Source: Bacteroidales bacterium (GTDB lineage: Bacteria; Bacteroidota; Bacteroidia; Bacteroidales; Muribaculaceae). Taken from it: 5,454 nt of DNA. The stretch is taken from positions 1 to 5,454 of the forward strand of contig CAADVV010000080.1 in assembly GCA_900752535.1 (NCBI GenBank), given 5' to 3'. The position numbers and the translations under genes were made by a program. Shown here piece by piece: positions 1 to 3,919 of the stretch; positions within the stretch are counted from its first letter, which is position 1, and the number at the start of each line of letters is the position of its first letter. A model generated the notes under the pieces. The model ran no database searches, was not told where the DNA came from, and saw only the letters and a program-made list of their open reading frames with translations.

Positions 1-71
1 GTGAAGCCACAACTCTGTAAAAGTGTTGTAAGCTCTATTATAGGATTGCATATTGATTTGTATTGACACAT
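1..71 (-). CDS. 5' end of an unidentified leftward gene, cut by the window edge
   Basis: An ATG at 71-69 opens a reading frame that stays open for 23 codons to the window edge, beginning MCQYKSICNP. It is preceded on the minus strand by an A/G-rich leader containing AAGGAAAAA, a reasonable ribosome-binding region about 7-10 bases from the ATG. It lies 73 bases beyond the stop of the DUF4274-like gene, on the same strand, with a spacer like the one in front of that gene. This suggests the next member of the same gene array. The visible residues match no family I recognise. The frame also contains an imperfect inverted repeat (9-16 with 22-29, one mismatch), which could equally mean this is non-coding. 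Position and leader support it; its shortness limits confidence. Confidence 0.4.
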   Translation of the reverse strand, partial: MCQYKSICNPIIELTTLLQSCGF

Positions 72-144
72 ATTATTTTTTCCTTGTTAGTAATGGGTTG
101 CAGCTTGCCACCGTTAGGTGGAATAGGTGCTTGTTATCAACATA
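72..144 (-). repeat. Array spacer with 5-bp hairpin and ATTAYYAACAA motif
   Basis: This is the spacer between the DUF4274-like gene and the next leftward ORF. On the minus strand it holds a perfect hairpin, CCACC-TAAC-GGTGG (plus 108-121), ending 36 bases before the next ATG, then ATTACTAACAA (plus 84-94) nearer the start codon. The spacer at 727-795 has the same plan: a 5-bp-stem hairpin 38 bases before an ATG, then ATTATCAACAA. No T-run follows the hairpin, so a classical intrinsic terminator is unlikely. A recombination junction or an RNA structure in the leader are the alternatives; neither is proven. Confidence 0.4.
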
Positions 145-753
145 TTATTCATCTACTAAATCAGCCAAACGATCCATTGCAGGTTGCAAGTCTTCAGGGA
201 TACCTTCTTCCCAAGAAGGCACATCCAATGCAATACCATTTAAAGCAGTAAACATTTCTTGGGGAATGGGAATCTTAAATTCCGAAGGATTCAAACTTGC
301 AGTCCAGTCATATCCATCTTGATACGAATCATGACAAGGATTGAAAGCGTAGCGTTGGTTCCTGTAAAATCCTGATGTGTAATTCTGTTCAATTGTTTGG
401 ATGATGTCATAATCTTCAAGATACCAACTATGAGTATTTTCACATTCCTCACGGTTTACAAACTGTTTGCTGAAATCTGGAGCCATCCGCCAATAAAGTA
501 GCAGGCATGTTCCTTTGTCTGTATCGGGCTGCTCGACAATCCATTGGATAACTTTCTTAGGATTATCAAAATTCCAGCTTAGAGCCAGCATTTGGCGAAT
601 TTCTGAATCATGTTTCTTTAAGTAATCAATGATGAGTTCGGCACTCAGTTCATCGTAAACGTCTTCATCAATACGTTTATCACCCCAATCGTAATTTTCG
701 TCTAAAAGTTTGTTTATAAAGTCCATAATTGTAATTTATTAATTTGTTGATAA
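134..753. repeat. Inverted 9-bp repeats flanking the DUF4274-like gene
   Basis: TTATCAACA at 134-142 and its exact reverse complement TGTTGATAA at 745-753 sit just outside the 3' end and just upstream of the 5' end of the DUF4274-like gene. Allowing mismatches, the match extends to 14 of 17 bases (133-149 against 738-754), reaching into the gene's stop codon on the left. They could mark the ends of a mobile cassette. In DNA this AT-rich a chance match is quite possible. Confidence 0.3.
145..726 (-). CDS. DUF4274-like acidic protein, putative immunity protein
   Basis: A 193-residue soluble protein with no signal peptide or membrane segment. It is very acidic: I count about 40 Asp/Glu against 16 Lys/Arg. 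Residues 47-80 (LALSWNFDN, then WIVEQPDTDKGTCLLLYW) resemble the DUF4274 core: a Trp-Asn stretch, then Pro-x-x-Asp-x-Gly-Thr and a hydrophobic helix. The C-terminal half has IEQNYTSGFY (112-121) and an EEGIPEDL stretch (173-180). The family's biochemical role is not established. Acidic single-domain proteins of this size in such arrays are commonly immunity proteins that bind a cognate toxin, and that role is inferred here. The ATG at 726 follows an AT-rich leader with no clear Shine-Dalgarno or TAnnTTTG promoter, so it may be read through from the recombinase 69 bases upstream. The low GC contrasts with the topB module and suggests acquisition. Confidence 0.8.
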   Translation of the reverse strand: MDFINKLLDENYDWGDKRIDEDVYDELSAELIIDYLKKHDSEIRQMLALSWNFDNPKKVIQWIVEQPDTDKGTCLLLYWRMAPDFSKQFVNREECENTHSWYLEDYDIIQTIEQNYTSGFYRNQRYAFNPCHDSYQDGYDWTASLNPSEFKIPIPQEMFTALNGIALDVPSWEEGIPEDLQPAMDRLADLVDE

Positions 754-795
754 TGTTATACTATCAGCCGATTTGGCTGTTATTTTCTTTAAGTA
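727..795 (-). repeat. Spacer between recombinase and first array gene, with hairpin
   Basis: This 69-base AT-rich spacer follows the recombinase stop codon. On the minus strand it contains the hairpin CAGCC-AAATC-GGCTG (plus 765-779), 38 bases before the ATG at 726, and then ATTATCAACAA (plus 744-754). The same order and nearly the same distance occur in the next spacer (72-144). In rAID-type arrays this would be the first recombinase-proximal junction, where new genes would be expected to enter. No terminator T-run follows the hairpin in the direction of transcription. Confidence 0.4.
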
Positions 796-1914
796 TCAGA
801 CCTCGTCTTCCTCCATCAACAGATCGTCCAACGGGCTTTTGATATTGCTTTTGAAAGTGTCGGCTATGTGGACATACCTTTCTGTCGTCTTGATATTGTT
901 ATGTCCCATAAGCTCTTTCACTATCTTGATGTCGGTTCCCTGCTCCAGCAGGTGAGTGGCGAACGAATGGCGCAGCAGGTGCGGATAAATCCGTTTCGTG
1001 ATTCCCGCTTCCCGGGCCGCTGCCTTCAGCCGTTTCGACACGATACTCTCGGTGAAAGGTTCTCCCGGTCTGTGTTCAAAAAGCCACACTTTCGGTTTGT
1101 ATAGTCTGTTATATTCCGTCAGCTTTTTCATCAACGGTCTTGACAGCAGGGTGTAGCGGTCTTTTTTCCCTTTACCCTGCCGCACCCGTATCAGGGAGCG
1201 GGATTCGTTGATGTCGCCGGGTTTCAGTTCCAGCAGTTCGCTGATGCGCAACCCTGCGGAATAGAGTATGGAGAACATACAGAAGAAACGCAGGTCTGTC
1301 ACCGTCACGTCGAGTATTTTCTTTATTTCCTCCTTGCTCAACACGTCGGGCAGCGTCTTCTCCCGTTTGGCACGGTTCACCTTGTAACACCGCCGTTCCT
1401 GACCGAGAACTTTCTCGTAATAGAACTTGATGGCGTTGATACGCTGGTTTTGCTGGCAGGAGGATATGTTTTTCTCGTGGATGAGATACAGCAGGTAGTC
1501 GTTTATCTCGCCGGGAGTAACCGTTTCAATCTTACGCCCCTCGAAATGCTGTTGGAAATCGCGGAAATAGGAGGTATATACCCTTACGGTATGGTCACTG
1601 TAACGCACTTGCTGAAGTTTTTCCAGATAGCCTTCCGGCAGTGGCGGCCGTTTGTCTTCCTCTTTACGGGGTGCGGTTTCCTTGATGGCAGAATAGTCTA
1701 TAAACGCCATTTTTACATAGCGGTCGAAGAACTCGGCAAGCACGAAATCTTCTGCCGGCAGATAAGCCCTGCCGCCGACAAGCAGTACGTTTTCTTCCTT
1801 CGACAGCGACAAGCGGATGTCATTGTCATTACCGAAAGTCACTTCGACAAATTCTCTCCCGTTTCTTATCACCGGAGAAAGTTTGATCTTGGTTTTTGGG
1901 GTATATATTTCCAT
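796..1914 (-). CDS. XerC/D-type tyrosine recombinase
   Basis: A 372-residue site-specific recombinase that would cut and rejoin DNA through a 3'-phosphotyrosine intermediate. The catalytic set is complete: Arg223 (SAGLRISELL), Lys248 (QGKGKKDR), His312 and Arg315 (HLLRHSFATHLL), His338 (LMGHNN) and nucleophile Tyr347 (ERYVHI). A SAM-like core-binding domain spans roughly 92-175 and the catalytic domain about 185-350. It is about 70 residues longer than chromosomal XerC/XerD because of an N-terminal domain (1-75), which may bind extra DNA sites. The tail (352-372) is acidic. The ATG at 1914 fits the domain start, and a promoter box lies about 37-44 bases upstream. It is divergent from the DUF3945-topB run and heads the leftward DUF4274-like gene. 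This favours a cassette-array or rAID-1 recombinase over the integrase of the whole conjugative element, which remains possible. Family assignment is near certain; substrate is inferred. Confidence 0.95.
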   Translation of the reverse strand: MEIYTPKTKIKLSPVIRNGREFVEVTFGNDNDIRLSLSKEENVLLVGGRAYLPAEDFVLAEFFDRYVKMAFIDYSAIKETAPRKEEDKRPPLPEGYLEKLQQVRYSDHTVRVYTSYFRDFQQHFEGRKIETVTPGEINDYLLYLIHEKNISSCQQNQRINAIKFYYEKVLGQERRCYKVNRAKREKTLPDVLSKEEIKKILDVTVTDLRFFCMFSILYSAGLRISELLELKPGDINESRSLIRVRQGKGKKDRYTLLSRPLMKKLTEYNRLYKPKVWLFEHRPGEPFTESIVSKRLKAAAREAGITKRIYPHLLRHSFATHLLEQGTDIKIVKELMGHNNIKTTERYVHIADTFKSNIKSPLDDLLMEEDEV

Positions 1915-1938
1915 GCCTCACGTTTTGTCGGATATTGA

Positions 1939-1974
1939 AACCCGTTTTCGCAAATTTATAAAAAAACACGGGTT
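1939..1974 (-). promoter_or_regulatory. Candidate recombinase promoter inside an inverted repeat
   Basis: On the minus strand TAAATTTG (plus 1951-1958) matches the Bacteroidetes -7 consensus TAnnTTTG exactly. No TTTG is seen 19-21 bases further upstream, so the -33 element is missing or degenerate. The box lies in the 22-base AT-rich centre of a perfect 7-bp inverted repeat, AACCCGT (1939-1945) and ACGGGTT (1968-1974). The predicted transcription start would fall in or next to the downstream arm, a typical place for an operator. The same palindrome could instead be a recombinase binding site allowing self-control. Confidence 0.4.
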
Positions 1975-2140
1975 ATCCATGCGCTTTATTGACATTTAAC
2001 AATAGATCCCGACTACCTGACAAATAAGGTGAGGAGCCACGAAAATACCCTCTGCCAAATCCGTCCTTCCCGGCACTCCGTTTCTCCGATTTCCTCTGCC
2101 CTGCGCCACAAGCGGCCACTTCTGTGCCCGATGCTTCCAT
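1973..2140 (-). CDS. Candidate small ORF of 55 aa, uncertain
   Basis: An ATG at 2140 opens 55 codons on the minus strand (MEASGTEVAACGAGQRKSEK at the N-terminus), ending in TAA at 1973-1975. It is preceded by GGAAAGG six bases or less from the ATG, a fair ribosome-binding site. The product would be Gly/Ser/Arg-rich and basic, with no domain I can name. The stop codon overlaps the outer arm of the inverted repeat upstream of the recombinase, so it could be a leader peptide gene for the recombinase. The frame continues open about 12 codons upstream of the ATG. Purine richness of this strand lowers stop-codon frequency, so chance is a serious explanation. Confidence 0.25.
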   Translation of the reverse strand: MEASGTEVAACGAGQRKSEKRSAGKDGFGRGYFRGSSPYLSGSRDLLLNVNKAHG

Positions 2141-2154
2141 AGCCTTTCCAACTC

Positions 2155-2185
2155 TTTTACGTTCAGCCGGTTCCCCTTACTTTCG
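2155..2185 (+). promoter_or_regulatory. Weak candidate promoter for the DUF3945-topB operon
   Basis: TACTTTCG at 2178-2185 matches the Bacteroidetes -7 box TAnnTTTG at all but one fixed position. TTTT at 2155-2158, nineteen bases upstream, is one mismatch from the -33 TTTG. Transcription would begin near 2190 and give a leader of roughly 35-40 bases before the ATG at 2228. Position and spacing are right, but neither box is exact. Confidence 0.3.
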
Positions 2186-2227
2186 TTCCCGCATCGCTAT
2201 TGGTGCTAACTAAAAACACTCGTAATT

Positions 2228-3685
2228 ATGGACGAAAACGTAAAGAACGACGCTAAACAAGTCATGCTCGTTCAGAATGCCGACGACGGACGACTACAAG
2301 CCGTTACCGGCGTGGATCAGGACGGCAATATCCAGACCGCCGACCCCACGGATCAGAACGTGGCGAGCCTGCTGAACGTGAACACGCAGGATTCAGCCCT
2401 CGAAGCCTTCTTCAAAAAGTTCATGGAACAGGCCCAGAACCCCGTCCACACGGGTATCTTCGTCATGACGGAGAATGCCCTGAACAAACTTATCCGCATC
2501 GACTTCGACCCGGAGATTCTGGAAAATTACCGTATCGACCCCTCCGAACGGCTCCAGACGCAGGAGCAGCGGCAGTTCGAGCCGCTGGACGTCACGAAGA
2601 TAGACCTGGCGGATATGGAGAAGAAAGGTATCCGCATGGAGGACATCGAGCCGCACCTGAAAGCCATGTCTTACGGACATAAATCCAACGGGCTGGTGGA
2701 GATGAACCCCGAACTGGAGAACGGGATGCGTGTTTCCACCAAAGGGCGCGTGTCGCTCGAAGAGCAGGCGGACGGCTCGCTGCGCGTCGTGCCGCATTAC
2801 TGGCAGGAACGACCCGACCTCGACGCCCCCTTCCACGGGGTGCTGCTCGATGAGGAGGCGAAAACGAACCTGATGAACACCCGTCATGCCGGGAAAGTGA
2901 TCGACCTGGAGCTGGAGCCGGGCAAGCTCACGCCCTGCTACGTGTCGATAGACAAATGGACGAACACGCTGGAACCCATGCCCGTTTCGTTACTCGAAAA
3001 ACGTGCCCGCATCAAGGAGGCCGACCTCTCGGAAGGCAAGCAGATGGATTTCTACGGCGGCGGCAAGGTGTTGCTCGAAGGATATACCACCCGCGCGGGT
3101 TATAAGCGGGATGCCTATATCCAAATCGACGCGGCCGAACGTAACTATTCCTTTACCTACGACGGTTTGGATCGCAACCGCTACGCCCAGGAGAACAAGG
3201 AGATTTACCGCCAGAAGGCCGCCGAGAAAAACGGACGGCAGGAAACTACGGCCTCCGAACGACAGCCCACGCTCACGATTCACCGGACAATCCTCAAAGC
3301 CTCCGTGCCCAAAGAGGCTTATGACCAGTGGACGGAAGCGGTGAATGATCCCTCCAAGCGGGCGGATGTCAAGGCTTTCTACATCAAGGGCATGGTCAAG
3401 GACGGGCAGGGTGAGCCGTTCAACGCCTGGGTCAAGCCCAACTTCGAGCGTAACAAGATGGACTTCTTCCGCTGGAATCCCGACCGTGCGAAACGGCAGG
3501 GGGCGGAGGTCAAACCCGCCGTTGAAAGCCGTACCCAGGTCGCCGTCAATTCCGAGGGCAAGACCGTCGAAGCGGTCAAAGGTGTGAAAGAGCCGCTCAA
3601 GCAGGGACAGCAGGAGGCCACCCCGGCGCAGAAGAAAAATTACCGCAGCAGCAAAAAGAGCAACTCCAAAGGTGCCAAGGTATAA
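2228..3685 (+). CDS. DUF4099/DUF3945-type conjugative-element protein
   Basis: A 485-residue cytoplasmic protein without signal or membrane segments. Residues about 118-195 resemble DUF4099 (DVTKIDLADMEKKGIRMEDI), and about 200-315 resemble DUF3945 (FHGVLLDEEAK, YVSIDKWTNTLEPMP, KVLLEGYTTRAG, AYIQIDAAERNYSFTYDG). A second, weaker copy of the last unit appears at 380-420 (VKAFYIKGMVKDGQGEPFNA, then a Phe-Phe-Arg-Trp segment). The Lys/Ser/Arg-rich tail (465-485) is basic and could contact nucleic acid. These domains are widespread in Bacteroidales conjugative transposons directly upstream of topB, but no biochemical activity is established; a role in element DNA processing is inferred from that linkage. 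The ATG at 2228 follows an A-rich leader without a Shine-Dalgarno site. Its stop is three bases from the next start, implying one operon. Confidence 0.9.
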   Translation: MDENVKNDAKQVMLVQNADDGRLQAVTGVDQDGNIQTADPTDQNVASLLNVNTQDSALEAFFKKFMEQAQNPVHTGIFVMTENALNKLIRIDFDPEILENYRIDPSERLQTQEQRQFEPLDVTKIDLADMEKKGIRMEDIEPHLKAMSYGHKSNGLVEMNPELENGMRVSTKGRVSLEEQADGSLRVVPHYWQERPDLDAPFHGVLLDEEAKTNLMNTRHAGKVIDLELEPGKLTPCYVSIDKWTNTLEPMPVSLLEKRARIKEADLSEGKQMDFYGGGKVLLEGYTTRAGYKRDAYIQIDAAERNYSFTYDGLDRNRYAQENKEIYRQKAAEKNGRQETTASERQPTLTIHRTILKASVPKEAYDQWTEAVNDPSKRADVKAFYIKGMVKDGQGEPFNAWVKPNFERNKMDFFRWNPDRAKRQGAEVKPAVESRTQVAVNSEGKTVEAVKGVKEPLKQGQQEATPAQKKNYRSSKKSNSKGAKV

Positions 3686-3688
3686 CGT

Positions 3689-3904
3689 ATGAAATGGTTC
3701 TACATGCAGGCCGGAGCCATGCCGCTCCTGATCGCGGCGCTGGCTGCCTTGTACCTCCGGCCGGGTAAACGCAGCCCCCCGGAGAAGGCGGACGACGGAC
3801 GGCTGTATTACGACGGGAACGGCAACCATGTCTATTACGACCGCCGGCTGATCGCCCGTCCGGAAAAAGAGAAAGAAGAAGAACAACAAGAAAACAACCA
3901 CTGA
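3689..3904 (+). CDS. Small single-pass membrane protein between the DUF3945 gene and topB
   Basis: A 71-residue protein of unknown function. Residues 8-23 (AGAMPLLIAALAALYL) form one hydrophobic helix followed by a basic stop (RPGKR, 24-28), predicting an inner-membrane anchor with the C-terminus in the cytoplasm. The soluble part has a repeated YYD (40-42 and 49-51) around DGNGNHV and ends in a Glu/Lys/Gln-rich tail (58-71). It begins three bases after the stop of the DUF3945 gene and ends 15 bases before topB, so translational coupling is likely. Codon use and GC match its neighbours, which argues that it is a real gene. A membrane tether for the neighbouring DNA-processing proteins is speculation. 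Confidence 0.8.
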   Translation: MKWFYMQAGAMPLLIAALAALYLRPGKRSPPEKADDGRLYYDGNGNHVYYDRRLIARPEKEKEEEQQENNH

Positions 3905-3919
3905 AAAATCCGAATCATC

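Larger units (their letters stand above)
1915..2227. other. Divergent intergenic region between recombinase and DUF3945 gene
   Basis: This 313-base spacer separates two divergent transcription units. Its left part is AT-rich and holds the inverted repeat and promoter box described separately. From about 2040 to 2190 the plus strand is strongly pyrimidine-rich, with few purine runs. I see no tRNA and no convincing terminator. The only reading frame worth noting is the reverse-strand one at 1973-2140. A plus-strand TTGACA at 1989-1994 has no matching -10 element. Confidence 0.7.

Noticed and set aside
9..29. Imperfect hairpin ACAACTCT with AGTGTTGT
   Set aside because: It has one mismatch in AT-rich DNA inside a possible reading frame, and no T-run or recurrence elsewhere.
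108..121. Integron attC-like core: GTTAGGT matches GTTRRRY
   Set aside because: The equivalent hairpin at 765-779 has no GTTRRRY core, and no paired RYYYAAC site at attC spacing was found, so one 7-base match is not evidence.
765..779. Intrinsic terminator between the recombinase and the DUF4274-like gene
   Set aside because: The stem is only 5 bp, and the T-rich run lies on the plus-strand side, where no gene is transcribed toward it; leftward transcripts see no T-run.
1450..1938. Plus-strand frame of 162 codons opposite the recombinase
   Set aside because: It is antisense to the complete catalytic recombinase and has no recognisable domain.
1989..1994. TTGACA as a plus-strand -35 box
   Set aside because: No -10 partner lies 16-18 bases downstream, and Bacteroidetes promoters use a different consensus.
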